A stretch of DNA of 64,000 nucleotides from Butyrivibrio sp. MB2005 (GCF_000424285.1 NZ_AUJP01000011.1:1-64000), one strand, 5' to 3'. Positions 9,505 to 19,303 are shown, numbered from the stretch's first letter. Notes: a model not told the origin generated them from the letters alone. Translations and numbers: made by a program.

Positions 9505-10584
9505 TTGAGTACTACAGAAAATAATGCGCAGGACCCTAATCTGGGCCTTCGCACAAGTGATTATTATTTTGATCTTCCGGAGGAGCTGATCGCCCAGGAT
9601 CCGCTCATGTCCAGGGATGATTGTAAGCTTCTTGTAATGAACAAGGAGACAGGTAAGACAGCCCATAAGATTTTCCATGACATCATAGATTACCTTAATC
9701 CGGGGGACTGCCTGGTTCTTAATGATACCAAGGTTATTCCCGCAAGACTTCTTGGAACCAAGAAAGATACAGGAGCTGCCGTTGAAATACTTCTTCTGAA
9801 AAGAAGAGAGAATGATATTTGGGAGACTCTTGTAAAGCCCGGCAAAAAGCTTCGGCCGGGAGCAGAAGTTACCTTTGGTGACGGCAGTCTTACAGCAAAG
9901 ATTCTTGATATCGTGGAAGAGGGAAACAGACTCGTTCAGTTTTACTACGAGGGTATTTTTGAAGAGGTACTTGACAGACTTGGAGAAATGCCACTGCCGC
10001 CATATATCACGCATAAGCTTCAGGATAAAAACATGTATCAGACAGTTTATGCCAAGTATGAAGGTTCAGCTGCAGCACCTACTGCGGGACTTCATTTTAC
10101 ACAGGAACTTCTTCAGAAGATTCAGGATAAGGGAATAGATCTTGCCTATGTAACACTTCATGTGGGACTTGGTACTTTCAGACCTGTAAAGGTTACCAAT
10201 GTACTTGAGCATCACATGCATACAGAGTGGTATCAGGTTACAAAAGAAGCGGCAGATAAGATCAATAAGGCCAAAGAAGGCGGCCACAGAGTAATATGTG
10301 TCGGTACCACCAGCTGCAGAACCATAGAGAGTGCAGCGGATGAGAATGGTCACATCGAAGAGTGTGCGGATAATACATCCATATTTATTTATCCGGGCTA
10401 CAAATTCAAGGTGACTGACTGCCTTATCACAAACTTCCATCTCCCTGAGTCAACGCTTGTGATGTTAGTATCTGCTCTTGCAGGCAGAGAACATGTGCTT
10501 AATGCATACAAAGAAGCAATAGATAACAGGTACAGATTTTTCTCTTTTGGCGATGCTTGTTTCTTTACGGACGATGAAATATAA
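9505..10584 (+). CDS. queA: tRNA preQ1(34) S-adenosylmethionine ribosyltransferase-isomerase
   Basis: QueA transfers and isomerises the ribose of S-adenosylmethionine onto 7-aminomethyl-7-deazaguanine at the wobble base, giving epoxyqueuosine in tRNAs with GUN anticodons. 359 residues, family length. Signatures are [17 protein letters not shown] at the N-terminus, FEILNDT-like '[17 protein letters not shown]', the substrate region '[13 protein letters not shown]' and '[14 protein letters not shown]' near the end. The start is a TTG at 9505 with AGGAG six bases upstream; no upstream ATG exists and the next ATG would cut conserved sequence. Its 5' region abuts repeat island B. No other queuosine gene is nearby. 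Confidence 0.95.
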   Translation: MSTTENNAQDPNLGLRTSDYYFDLPEELIAQDPLMSRDDCKLLVMNKETGKTAHKIFHDIIDYLNPGDCLVLNDTKVIPARLLGTKKDTGAAVEILLLKRRENDIWETLVKPGKKLRPGAEVTFGDGSLTAKILDIVEEGNRLVQFYYEGIFEEVLDRLGEMPLPPYITHKLQDKNMYQTVYAKYEGSAAAPTAGLHFTQELLQKIQDKGIDLAYVTLHVGLGTFRPVKVTNVLEHHMHTEWYQVTKEAADKINKAKEGGHRVICVGTTSCRTIESAADENGHIEECADNTSIFIYPGYKFKVTDCLITNFHLPESTLVMLVSALAGREHVLNAYKEAIDNRYRFFSFGDACFFTDDEI

Positions 10585-10644
10585 GCTAAGATATATTTAT
10601 AATGGTATTGCTAAGTTCATTAAAATACATATGTGGGGGATATT

Positions 10645-10998
10645 ATGGACGAGAGAAGAAAATACAAGAGACTTGATCTTGAAGGTGAGCTTATCATGAA
10701 GTCAATGTATGGAGGCGGTGACGGTGATGCAGAGACTGTCGCTATTTCCATTATGAACTGCTCAAGGGCAGGAATGGGCTTTATGTCTGATGTTCAGCTG
10801 GTCATGGGTGACAATTACGAAGCAAATATCACCATTTGGACCAAAGAAGTCTTGCATGTATTTATCAAAATTGTAAGAGGCACCATGCTTGAGAATGGAT
10901 ATGAATATGGTGCTATCTTTATTGGAATGCCGGAATATGACCGTCAGCGTATTTCTGTATATGAGACTGTACAGGAGACGCTTGCAGGAGAAGAATAA
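10645..10998 (+). CDS. PilZ domain protein (c-di-GMP receptor)
   Basis: Small single-domain PilZ protein of 117 residues. The c-di-GMP binding signature is complete: RKYKR near the N-terminus (RxxxR) and NCSRAG about 35 residues later (N/DxSxxG). Such proteins bind cyclic di-GMP and adjust motility, exopolysaccharide or transcription through partner proteins. ATG 10645 is chosen over an in-frame GTG at 10633 because the latter lies in the Shine-Dalgarno region (TGGGGGA). It is 60 bases after queA and 27 bases before ugd, so it may be co-transcribed with the UDP-sugar dehydrogenase. Its target is unknown; sugar nucleotide supply or flagellar control are possibilities. Confidence 0.85.
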   Translation: MDERRKYKRLDLEGELIMKSMYGGGDGDAETVAISIMNCSRAGMGFMSDVQLVMGDNYEANITIWTKEVLHVFIKIVRGTMLENGYEYGAIFIGMPEYDRQRISVYETVQETLAGEE

Positions 10999-11025
10999 CT
11001 CCAGGCACCCTAAATAGGAGTGAAT

Positions 11026-12276
11026 ATGCAAAATATTGATGATGTAAAGATTGCCGTTGCAGGTGCGGGATATGTAGGACTTTCAATTGCAACACTTCTT
11101 TCACAGAGACATCAGGTTACGGTTGTTGATGTAATCCCTGAAAAAGTAGAGATGCTGAATAAGCGTATATCTCCGATTCAGGATGAGTATATTGAGAAGT
11201 ATTTTGAGGAAAAAGAGCTTAAGCTTTCTGCTACAACAGATGGCGAGGCTGCTTATAAGGATGCTGATTTTGTAGTTATTGCAGCACCTACCAATTATGA
11301 TAGCAAGAAGAATTATTTTGACACCAGTGCTGTTGAAGCAGTTATCGATCTTGTAAAGAAGGTTAATTCTGATGCCTTCATGGTAATTAAGAGCACGATC
11401 CCTGTTGGCTACACCGAGAAGGTGAGAGAGAAGATGGGATCAGACAAGATAATGTTCAGTCCGGAGTTCCTTAGGGAGTCCAAGGCTCTTTATGACAATC
11501 TCTATCCCAGCAGAATCATTGTGGGTATGGATGAGAAGGATGAAAAGCTTGTAGAAGCAGCCCATACTTTTGCAAGGCTCCTTGAAGAAGCAGCACTTAA
11601 AGAGAATGTAGATGTTCTTTTCATGGGCACTACAGAAGCTGAGGCAGTTAAGCTTTTTGCCAATACTTATCTGGCACTCAGAGTATCATATTTCAATGAG
11701 CTTGATACATACGCTGAGATGAAGGAGCTTGATACAGCAAGCATTATCAGAGGTGTCTGCCTTGATCCCAGAATAGGAGATTTTTATAACAATCCTTCCT
11801 TTGGATATGGCGGATATTGTCTTCCCAAGGATACCAAGCAGCTTTTGGCTAACTACTCAGATGTACCTGAGAACCTTATAGAAGCTATCGTTGATGCCAA
11901 TAGGACCAGAAAAGATTTCATTGCTGACAGAGTACTTGATATAGCCGGTGCTTACGGTAACAGCGCAAGCTATGACAAGAGCTTTGAGCATGAGGTTGTG
12001 GTAGGAGTTTACAGACTTACCATGAAGAGTAATTCCGATAACTTCCGTCAGAGCAGTATTCAGGGAGTTATGAAGCGCATTAAAGCTAAAGGCGCTACAG
12101 TGATCATATACGAGCCGTCTCTTGAGAATGGAACTACTTTCTTTGGAAGCAGGATTGTTAATGATCTTGATGAATTCAAGAAGGAAAGCCAGGCAATCAT
12201 AGCTAACCGTTATGACAGCTGTCTTGATGATGTAAAGGATAAGGTATACACAAGAGATATCTTTAAGAGAGACTGA
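11026..12276 (+). CDS. UDP-glucose/nucleotide-sugar 6-dehydrogenase
   Basis: NAD-dependent nucleotide-sugar dehydrogenase of 416 residues that oxidises the C6 hydroxyl of a UDP-sugar to a carboxylate (UDP-glucose to UDP-glucuronate is the usual case). The N-terminal Rossmann fold shows [11 protein letters not shown]. Then come FSPEFLRES, the central helix region with [17 protein letters not shown], and the catalytic Cys265 in [12 protein letters not shown]. The C-terminal UDP-binding domain completes the fold. ATG 11026 follows TAGGAG; a GTG at 11020 overlaps that site and is rejected. The exact substrate cannot be told from sequence. The product probably feeds capsule or exopolysaccharide synthesis. 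A bidirectional terminator follows. Confidence 0.92.
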   Translation: MQNIDDVKIAVAGAGYVGLSIATLLSQRHQVTVVDVIPEKVEMLNKRISPIQDEYIEKYFEEKELKLSATTDGEAAYKDADFVVIAAPTNYDSKKNYFDTSAVEAVIDLVKKVNSDAFMVIKSTIPVGYTEKVREKMGSDKIMFSPEFLRESKALYDNLYPSRIIVGMDEKDEKLVEAAHTFARLLEEAALKENVDVLFMGTTEAEAVKLFANTYLALRVSYFNELDTYAEMKELDTASIIRGVCLDPRIGDFYNNPSFGYGGYCLPKDTKQLLANYSDVPENLIEAIVDANRTRKDFIADRVLDIAGAYGNSASYDKSFEHEVVVGVYRLTMKSNSDNFRQSSIQGVMKRIKAKGATVIIYEPSLENGTTFFGSRIVNDLDEFKKESQAIIANRYDSCLDDVKDKVYTRDIFKRD

Positions 12277-12293
12277 TATAAATTTATGTAAAT

Positions 12294-12344
12294 AAAAGGA
12301 ATGTTGCTAAGAGAGAAAATTCTCAGATGCAACATTCCTTTTTT
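12294..12344. terminator. Bidirectional intrinsic terminator between ugd-like gene and aroA
   Basis: Perfect 14-bp stem: arms 12294-12307 (AAAAGGAATGTTGC) and 12329-12342, with T runs on the plus strand and A runs upstream, so it can work in both directions between convergent genes. A small inner hairpin (GAGA...TCTC) lies in the loop. Confidence 0.9.
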
Positions 12345-12398
12345 ATTCCGTTATATTCACTGTATCCTGCAGGAGAACCCGCAGGTCTCAAAAAATGA

Positions 12399-13730
12399 TT
12401 ACTGTAAAAGTCTCTTAAGATCATTGAAGAAAGCGGGATAGGAGATACCTACGCATTTATCATCAATGATTCTGGTCTGACCGCTTGCTGCGAGAGCTGC
12501 GATTGCAAAACTCATGGCTATTCTGTGGTCACCCTCTGTTTCTATGTCTGCTGCTACAAAAGGACGTCCGCCGTTAATGATCATTCCGTCATCTGTGGGT
12601 TCTATATCAACGCCCATAAGTTTTAAGTTGTTGCAGATGGCATCAATTCTGTTTGATTCCTTGACCTTAAGCTCTGCAGCGTCCTTGATGATGGTGGTGC
12701 AGTTTGCGGAAGCGGCAACAACAGCAAAGATTGGAAGCTCATCTATCATTGTAGGAATAAGCTTACCTGAAAGCTCGAATCTGCCGTTTACTCCGCCATG
12801 GAGCTGTGAATAACGAACGTGAAGATCAGCTCTTGGCTCAATTGATTCATCCACATTCTCAAGTTCTATATCTGCACCCATCTGCTTAAGTACGCAGAGG
12901 ATTCCTGATCTTGTCTTATTGATTCCAACGTTATGGATCACAATGTCTGAACCCGGAACAAGGAGAGCTGCAGCAATGAAATATGCAGCTGAAGAAATAT
13001 CTCCGGGTACATTTACCTTGATACCTCTAAGAGGTGAACCGGGATGAAGGATAGCAGCGGCGCTTCCTTTTACATCAACTTCATTATGAATATCTGCACC
13101 ATAAGCTCTTAGCATTATCTCTGTGTGATTCCTGCTGAGAGCGGGTTCATAAACTACGGTATCGCTGTCTGAATAAAGTCCTGCAAGAAGAATACTGGAT
13201 TTAACCTGAGCGGAAGCGACAGGACTGTGATATGTGATACCATGAAGCCTTTTGCCTCCCTTGATGATAAGAGGAGCGCAGTCGTTTCCTTTAAGTGAAG
13301 ATATGTCAGCTCCCATCTGGGTAAGGGGCTTGATGATTCTGTTCATGGGGCGCTGCTCGATGGAGTTATCACCTGTGAGCACAGTATCAAAAGGCTGAGC
13401 AGCGAGAATACCGGCAATAAGTCTTGTGGTAGTGCCGCTGTTGCCTGTAAAAAGTCCTGTATCCGGTGCTGAGAGCCCGTGAAGGCCTCTGCCGTGAACG
13501 GTTATGGTGGGAACTCCGTGAACGGGACGCTGAGTATGCTCTATCTGTATACCGAGCTTTCTGAAACAATCAATAGTAGAGAGGCAGTCTGCTCCCTCCA
13601 AAAAACCTGTGATTTCAGTTGTGCCCTCAGCCAGTGCGCCGAACATGACGCTTCTGTGAGAAATGGATTTATCCCCCGGGACATAAACATGTCCTTTTAA
13701 CGGTTTAGAACTTTTTTCAATACTTATCAT
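12399..13730 (-). CDS. aroA: 3-phosphoshikimate 1-carboxyvinyltransferase (EPSP synthase)
   Basis: EPSP synthase joins shikimate-3-phosphate and phosphoenolpyruvate in the sixth step of the shikimate pathway. 443 residues, normal. The N-terminal binding motif is VPGDKSISHRSVMFG, the active-site loop LFTGNSGTTTRLIAG, and the C-terminal half has ELPIFAVVAA and KVKESNRIDA. ATG at 13730 is chosen because GAGGTG lies just upstream on the minus strand; an in-frame GTG at 13739 falls inside that site. tyrA ends 37 bases upstream on the same strand, so the two form a tyrA-aroA operon for aromatic amino acids. Confidence 0.96.
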   Translation of the reverse strand: MISIEKSSKPLKGHVYVPGDKSISHRSVMFGALAEGTTEITGFLEGADCLSTIDCFRKLGIQIEHTQRPVHGVPTITVHGRGLHGLSAPDTGLFTGNSGTTTRLIAGILAAQPFDTVLTGDNSIEQRPMNRIIKPLTQMGADISSLKGNDCAPLIIKGGKRLHGITYHSPVASAQVKSSILLAGLYSDSDTVVYEPALSRNHTEIMLRAYGADIHNEVDVKGSAAAILHPGSPLRGIKVNVPGDISSAAYFIAAALLVPGSDIVIHNVGINKTRSGILCVLKQMGADIELENVDESIEPRADLHVRYSQLHGGVNGRFELSGKLIPTMIDELPIFAVVAASANCTTIIKDAAELKVKESNRIDAICNNLKLMGVDIEPTDDGMIINGGRPFVAADIETEGDHRIAMSFAIAALAASGQTRIIDDKCVGISYPAFFNDLKRLLQ

Positions 13731-13767
13731 GGATTGCACCTCATTTATGTCTAAGAAAATTATGCAG

Positions 13768-14868
13768 TTACTTGGCGGATGGATATCCGTGATTGTCTAA
13801 TAATTGTACAGCTTTTTCCATAGCTTTTCCATCATGAAACTCGATGCTGAGAGTTCCGTGTTCGTCCTCTCTGTTGTGAACAATACCGATATTCTTGATG
13901 TTGATCCCATTGACAGAAAGAAGAGTAGCAACAGAAGCAATGTTGCCGGGCTCGTCGGCAATATCGACCCTTGTGATATAGGTTTTCCTGATGGGACCTC
14001 TGTTGAGATCGTTGAAGGAATCCCTGTATTCTCTGGCAGATGAAAAGAACTCCATAAGGCCATCGCCGTCGGCCGCATCTATTACGTCTTTCATTTCCTT
14101 TATATAGCTTATGTATCTGTTCAGCAGTGTCACGATATTTTTTCTGTTGGTAAGGCATATCTGCTGGAGCATAACAGGCGAAGAGGAAGAGATTCTTGTG
14201 ATGTCCTTAAAACCGCCTGCTGCTATTGTCTTCATAAGACCGTCTGAATAGTCGCTTCTCTCAACAAGATTCACAAGGCATCCGCTTATTACGTGGGGGA
14301 CATGGCTTATGGCTGCGGTTGCAAAATCATGCTGCTCATAAGGAATGATGAGAGGAGTGGCACCCATAAGTTCAACAAGCTCTCTGTAGTTTTCAAGACG
14401 CTCATCTGAGGTCTTCTCTGTTTTAGTTAGGATATAATAGGCGTTTTCCAGTATTGAAGCCTTGGAGTTGATATATCCGATACGTTCGGTACCTGCCATG
14501 GGGTGACCGCCTATGAACTGATCTTCAAGATCCAGTTCCTTAACGTGTTCGTGGATACTTGTTTTTACTGAGCCGATGTCAGACAAAGTGGTCTTTTTAT
14601 CAAGAAACGGCTTTAATAATGAAAGATTATCATTGTTTCTCTCAATGGGAGCACATAAAAAAATGTAGTCACATCCCGTGAAGTGTTCATCTATAGCGGG
14701 CGCTATCTCATCTACGATACCGTCAGCCTTGGCTCTTTCAGAGGTTTCGCGGTGGGGAGTGTAGGAAACTATGCGCATCCCCGGTGCTTTCTCCTTCAGA
14801 GCTCTTGCCATGGATCCACCGATCAGTCCAAGACCGATAAAACCACAGGTTATATCGTTTGCATTCAT
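13768..14868 (-). CDS. tyrA: Prephenate dehydrogenase with C-terminal ACT domain
   Basis: Oxidatively decarboxylates prephenate to 4-hydroxyphenylpyruvate, the committed step to tyrosine. 366 residues. Residues 1-170 are an NAD(P) Rossmann domain (GFIGLGLIGGSMA) with GGHPMAGTERIGY. A helical dimerisation domain follows (ISHVPHVISGCLV, AGGFKDITRISSSSP). From about residue 295 there is an ACT regulatory domain (VDIADEPGNIASVATLLS), where tyrosine is expected to bind and inhibit. ATG 14868 follows GAGGT on the minus strand. It is the first gene of tyrA-aroA and is divergent from the EF-G-like gene across a 218-bp gap. Confidence 0.95.
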   Translation of the reverse strand: MNANDITCGFIGLGLIGGSMARALKEKAPGMRIVSYTPHRETSERAKADGIVDEIAPAIDEHFTGCDYIFLCAPIERNNDNLSLLKPFLDKKTTLSDIGSVKTSIHEHVKELDLEDQFIGGHPMAGTERIGYINSKASILENAYYILTKTEKTSDERLENYRELVELMGATPLIIPYEQHDFATAAISHVPHVISGCLVNLVERSDYSDGLMKTIAAGGFKDITRISSSSPVMLQQICLTNRKNIVTLLNRYISYIKEMKDVIDAADGDGLMEFFSSAREYRDSFNDLNRGPIRKTYITRVDIADEPGNIASVATLLSVNGINIKNIGIVHNREDEHGTLSIEFHDGKAMEKAVQLLDNHGYPSAK

Positions 14869-14956
14869 TGAATTTACCTCGAGTTTTTCTCTTTGACATT
14901 GCCAAATGCTTGGCGAAATCTATATCACTATAACACGTTAAAGTGTGAAAAGCAAT

Positions 14957-15010
14957 AATTGTGCAAATTGTTTTGAATTACTTGTATTGTATGCACAATT
15001 TTAGTAAAAT
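14957..15010 (+). promoter_or_regulatory. Candidate promoter and inverted repeat before the EF-G-like gene
   Basis: TTGTAT (14982-14987), 17-base spacer, TAAAAT (15005-15010) is a fair SigA-type promoter. A 9-bp perfect inverted repeat, AATTGTGCA at 14957-14965 and TGCACAATT at 14992-15000, places its right arm between the -35 and -10. It could be an operator, but no regulator is implied by the sequence. Confidence 0.45.
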
Positions 15011-15086
15011 ATCTCTATAGGGTTGGGGGAAATCTGAATATTCTCAAGCATTTTACCCAAAGAAATAAATTACTGGAGGAACAGAG

Positions 15087-17177
15087 ATGAAAGTTTACAC
15101 TAGTGACAAAATTCGCAATGTCGTACTCTTAGGTCACGGGGGAGCAGGAAAAACTTCTCTAGCTGAGGCAATGGCATATCTTGCAGGTATCACATCCCGT
15201 ATGGGTAAGGTAGCTGATGGAAATACCGTTAGTGATTTCGACAAAGAAGAACAGAAGCGTCAGTTCTCAATCAGCACAACAAATATTGCGCTTGAGTGGG
15301 ATGATCACAAGATCAACCTTCTTGATGCACCCGGATTTTTCGATTTTGTCGGAGAAGTTCAGGAAGCAATGAGCGTAGCAGATGCAGCGATCATCGTAGT
15401 TTCAGGTAAGGCCGGCGTTGAAGTTGGAACCGAGAGAGCATGGGATCTTTGTGAGAAATACGGAATACCGCGTATGTTCTTTGTATCCGACATGGATATT
15501 GATGATGCATCATACAGACAGGTAGTTCAGGATCTTACAGATAAATATGGAAAGAAGATTGCACCTTTCAATCTTCCTATTCGTGAGAATGAGAAGTTTG
15601 TAGGTTATGTAAATGTTATTCAGGAGAAGGGCTTCCGTTGGGAAGGCAAGGAAGCAGTTGAGTGCGAGATTCCTGAATATAATAAAGAATACTTAAGTCA
15701 GTATCGTGATACTCTTATGGAAGCAGTTGCTGAGACCAGTGAAGAGTTCATGGACAGATATTTCAGCGGAGAGACATTCTCTGAGCAGGAGATTCGTTCC
15801 GCACTTCGTAACAACGTTTGTGACGGTTCTATCGTTCCCATCGAGATGGGTTCAAGCATTCTCGCTCAGGGCGTTTATACACTTCTTGATGATATCATCA
15901 AGTACATGCCCGCTCCCGAGAACCGCAAGATGGCCGGCATCAACATGAAGACCAATGAGATCTTCGAAGCTAACTTCGATTTTGCAAAGCCCAAGACAGC
16001 TTTCGTATTCAAGACCATGATGGATCCTTTCATTGGAAAGTATTCCATGATCAAGGTTCGTTCAGGCGTTATCAAGACGGATGATGTTATGTACGATTCC
16101 AACAAGGATACAGAGCTTAAGATCGGTAAGATCTATGTAATGCAGGGTAACAAGACAATAGAAGTTCCCGAGCTCCATGCAGGTGATTTCGGTGCTCTTC
16201 AGAAGCTTGATATCAGTACAGGTGACACCCTTTCAACCAAGGCTAATCCTGTTCAGTATGCTAAGATGGATATTTCTGAGCCTTACACATACATGAGATA
16301 TAAGGCAAAGAATAAGGCTGATATCGATAAGATTGCTCAGTCTCTTGCTAAGCTTGCAGCTGAAGATGCGACTCTTAAGGTTGTAAATGATGCTGAGAAC
16401 CGTCAGTCACTTATCTATGGTATGGGTGACATGCATCTGGATATCGCAGTTAGTAAGCTCCTTAACGAGTACAAGGTTGAGGTAGAGCTGGATAAGCCCA
16501 AGGTAGCTTTCAGAGAGACTATCCGCAAGACTTCAGATGTTGAGTACAAATATAAGAAGCAGACCGGTGGACATGGTCAGTATGGTCACGTTAAGATGCG
16601 TTTCTCACCTTCAGGTGATGATACCCAGGCTTACACCTTCGAGCAGGAGGTTGTAGGTGGAGCAGTTCCGAAGAACTACTTCCCGGCTGTTGAAAAGGGT
16701 ATTAACGAGGCATCACAGAGAGGACCTCTTGCAGCATATCCTGTTGTTGGCGTTAAGGCAGTTCTTTATGATGGATCATACCATCCGGTAGATTCCTCAG
16801 AAATGGCCTTCAAGGTTGCAGCAAGTAATGCATTCAAGAAGGGCTTCATGGAAGCAGGTCCTGTTCTCCTTGAGCCTATCGCAAGCCTTAAGGTTACTGT
16901 TCCGGATGCATATACCGGAGACGTAATGGGCGATCTCAATAAGAGAAGAGGCCGCGTTCTCGGAATGAATCCTACAGGTAACGGCAAGCAGGTTATCGAA
17001 GCTGACATTCCTATGATGGAGCTTTTCGGCTATTGCACAACTCTTCGTTCAATGACCGGTGGTGCAGGTGATTATGAATATTCATTTGCACGCTATGAGC
17101 AGGCACCTTCAGACATTCAGGAGAAGGAAGTAGCTGCAAGAGCAGAGAAGGTTAAAGAAAACGGAATAGAAGACTAA
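15087..17177 (+). CDS. EF-G-like translation factor GTPase (non-canonical G3/G4)
   Basis: Elongation factor G paralogue of 696 residues with the full five-domain EF-G layout: G domain (1 to about 270), domain II (about 290-380), and domains III-V, ending in the EF-G C-terminal fold (MMELFGYCTTLRSMTGG). It is not the housekeeping fusA. The P-loop GHGGAGKTSL is intact, but G3 reads DAPGF, lacking the catalytic His of DTPGH, and G4 reads SDMD where NKMD is expected. The length and TGGHGQYGHV signature place it in the EF-G-like family common in Clostridia, whose exact role (ribosome rescue, recycling or stress translation) is not settled. ATG 15087 follows TGGAGG. It is a single gene with its own terminator. 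Confidence 0.88.
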   Translation: MKVYTSDKIRNVVLLGHGGAGKTSLAEAMAYLAGITSRMGKVADGNTVSDFDKEEQKRQFSISTTNIALEWDDHKINLLDAPGFFDFVGEVQEAMSVADAAIIVVSGKAGVEVGTERAWDLCEKYGIPRMFFVSDMDIDDASYRQVVQDLTDKYGKKIAPFNLPIRENEKFVGYVNVIQEKGFRWEGKEAVECEIPEYNKEYLSQYRDTLMEAVAETSEEFMDRYFSGETFSEQEIRSALRNNVCDGSIVPIEMGSSILAQGVYTLLDDIIKYMPAPENRKMAGINMKTNEIFEANFDFAKPKTAFVFKTMMDPFIGKYSMIKVRSGVIKTDDVMYDSNKDTELKIGKIYVMQGNKTIEVPELHAGDFGALQKLDISTGDTLSTKANPVQYAKMDISEPYTYMRYKAKNKADIDKIAQSLAKLAAEDATLKVVNDAENRQSLIYGMGDMHLDIAVSKLLNEYKVEVELDKPKVAFRETIRKTSDVEYKYKKQTGGHGQYGHVKMRFSPSGDDTQAYTFEQEVVGGAVPKNYFPAVEKGINEASQRGPLAAYPVVGVKAVLYDGSYHPVDSSEMAFKVAASNAFKKGFMEAGPVLLEPIASLKVTVPDAYTGDVMGDLNKRRGRVLGMNPTGNGKQVIEADIPMMELFGYCTTLRSMTGGAGDYEYSFARYEQAPSDIQEKEVAARAEKVKENGIED

Positions 17178-17190
17178 TTAAGTATTTTAT

Positions 17191-17224
17191 GGGGCATCGT
17201 CTTATGATGATGCCCTATTTTTTA
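17191..17224 (+). terminator. Intrinsic terminator after the EF-G-like gene
   Basis: Stem GGGCATCGTC (17192-17201) with GATGATGCCC (17206-17215; one G-T pair), loop of four bases, followed by a T-rich run TATTTTTT. Confidence 0.85.
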
Positions 17225-17253
17225 TACTTTTTTTAGCCTTTGTTTAATGTGAG

Positions 17254-17283
17254 TTGATACTATTATGCTACGATATTTAAAAT
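17254..17283 (+). promoter_or_regulatory. Candidate promoter for the EAL protein gene
   Basis: TTGATA (17254-17259), 18-base spacer, TAAAAT (17278-17283). It lies between the preceding terminator and the EAL gene start, and no other candidate is as good. Confidence 0.5.
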
Positions 17284-17322
17284 GAAGGCTAACTTTAATT
17301 TGATAATTATGAGGGTTGAATC

Positions 17323-19266
17323 ATGCCGATGTTTGGAATACAGAGCACTCTGAGATATGAGATTGTAGGTGAGTATGCGAGCCTTTTTCTTTCGCTGCTC
17401 ATTCTTATTTTTATGTCGCTGACAAAACCCAGGCAATCCAAAGCCTTTAGTTTTCTTGTATGGGGCAATTTTACCTCTATTATTGCCACCATTTTAATGA
17501 TCGTAATCGTGGAGATAGCCAGCAATACCGAGTATTATAGCAGAGGCTCCTTCACAGTACTGCTGATAGTATTTCTTATTCTTTATTCTTTTATTCTTGT
17601 TGATACCTTCAATTATATAAATCTTATGAGTGAGCGAAGGATAAAAAGGCGCGACGTTATTGTAATGATTTATATTTTTGTTGCAGTAGCTTATTTTTCA
17701 GGTGCAATCTATCAGGTTGCAATGAAAAATTTCTATTATGTTAGAACAGATGGTATCGATATTACACATTTCACAAGATATTACTGCATAGCCGGTATGA
17801 TCTGTGCAACCATATGCTTTGTTATGTGCTTCCAGAGAAGGGCAACCATTTCAAGAATAGTTATGAGGGGAATCTATATAGTTATTCCTCTTGAGTTTGT
17901 CGTACTTATGGCACAGATACTGGACAGAAATTCAATTTTCAGTGCAGCTACTTATACTATGCCCTTTATTGCAATTTACCTCCTTTTCCATTCAAACCCT
18001 TATGATGAAGACACCGGATGTCAGAATGTGGGGGCAATGGAGAGCAGATTCATAACAAACAACAGAATGGGAAGAGTGTTCTACCTGGCATATATTGAGT
18101 TTCCGCAGCTCCTTGGAAATTCCAGAAATCCCAATTACGAGGTTCTTACACTTGAACTCGCGGATGTTTGCAGGAAAATTGAGCGCATATCAAGAAACAT
18201 CCACATGTACCGTGTAAATTACGGAACCTTCATAGCAATTATGGAGGTAAAGGAACGCTCTGATGCAGAAAACTACGCGGATCAGATGCATGATATTCTG
18301 GATGAATTCTGCAGAACAGATATTGATCATATTCATTATTTCCTTGGTATCGGTGGCGATAGCAGGCGTTTTGTGGCCCAGGGAAATAAATGGACTCAGT
18401 TTTTCATGAAATACATAAAGCAAAAATATATGGTGGATGGACAAAATGTGTATGTTTTTGCTAACGGAAACGATTTTCGCTCTTATGATAATATCTATAA
18501 TATCGAGCAGACACTGGCTGATATCAGAGCAAAGATGAATCCTGATGATGACAGAATCCTGTGCTACGCGCAGCCTATCTACAGTGTTGAAAAGGAAAGC
18601 TTCAGATCAGCGGAAGCTCTTATGCGTCTTTGCATAGACGGAAGGATGATTCCTCCGGATGAATTCATTAAGATTGCTGAGAACACCGGCTGCATCCATT
18701 CCCTTACCGTTATTATGATGCACAAGGTCTGCAAAGCTGTGGAAGAACTTTCAGAGCAATATGATTTTGATGCCCTTACCATAAACTGTTCAACAGCGGA
18801 TTTTGTGGACAGAGAATTCTACAAAGAGATTATGGATATCATCCATACCTACAATATCGACCAGAAGAAGATTCGTTTAGAGCTTACAGAATCAATGATG
18901 GCGGATAGCTATGATGCGGTTAAGCACAATATGAATATGCTTAACATGGAAGGCATTCAGCTTTATATGGATGATTTCGGCACAGGTTATTCCAATTTGG
19001 AGCGTGTTCTTGATGTGCCGGTTCAGACTATCAAGTTCGATAAGTCCCTGCTTTATAAGTCAATTCAGGATTCACGAGTAGAGGATATCATTTCTTACAT
19101 GATTGATACCTTTAAGAAGAACGGCTTCATCACACTGGTAGAAGGTGTAGAAGATGAGCTTCAGAAGAATTACAGTATAAAGCGAGGCTTTGACTATATT
19201 CAGGGCTATCACTATGCAAAACCCATGCCTATAGAAAACCTTAGTAAATATTTTAATAAGAAGTGA
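17323..19266 (+). CDS. Membrane EAL-domain c-di-GMP phosphodiesterase
   Basis: Integral membrane signalling protein of 647 residues. The first 225 residues contain about seven hydrophobic helices, a likely sensory module. Residues about 235-390 look like a GGDEF fold that has lost the GGDEF motif. Residues about 400-640 are an EAL domain. Key EAL features are present: AEAL (Glu431), LTINCSTADF, RLELTES, MDDFGTGYSNL (about 550) and LVEGVED, so hydrolysis of c-di-GMP to pGpG is likely intact. ATG 17323 follows GAGGG. It would lower c-di-GMP and oppose the PilZ protein's signal; the sensed ligand is unknown. Confidence 0.9.
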   Translation: MPMFGIQSTLRYEIVGEYASLFLSLLILIFMSLTKPRQSKAFSFLVWGNFTSIIATILMIVIVEIASNTEYYSRGSFTVLLIVFLILYSFILVDTFNYINLMSERRIKRRDVIVMIYIFVAVAYFSGAIYQVAMKNFYYVRTDGIDITHFTRYYCIAGMICATICFVMCFQRRATISRIVMRGIYIVIPLEFVVLMAQILDRNSIFSAATYTMPFIAIYLLFHSNPYDEDTGCQNVGAMESRFITNNRMGRVFYLAYIEFPQLLGNSRNPNYEVLTLELADVCRKIERISRNIHMYRVNYGTFIAIMEVKERSDAENYADQMHDILDEFCRTDIDHIHYFLGIGGDSRRFVAQGNKWTQFFMKYIKQKYMVDGQNVYVFANGNDFRSYDNIYNIEQTLADIRAKMNPDDDRILCYAQPIYSVEKESFRSAEALMRLCIDGRMIPPDEFIKIAENTGCIHSLTVIMMHKVCKAVEELSEQYDFDALTINCSTADFVDREFYKEIMDIIHTYNIDQKKIRLELTESMMADSYDAVKHNMNMLNMEGIQLYMDDFGTGYSNLERVLDVPVQTIKFDKSLLYKSIQDSRVEDIISYMIDTFKKNGFITLVEGVEDELQKNYSIKRGFDYIQGYHYAKPMPIENLSKYFNKK

Positions 19267-19303
19267 TGATATCCTGAATTATAGGATTAAAATTTCGGAA
19301 TTC

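Noticed and set aside
9259..10014. 251-residue antisense ORF across repeat island B and queA
   Set aside because: It is a shadow of the repeat (Pro/Gly/Ser-rich translation of hairpins) and of queA; no ribosome binding site.
12514..14158. Several ORFs of 60-108 residues opposite or within aroA and tyrA
   Set aside because: All overlap strong conserved genes and show no domain or start signal.
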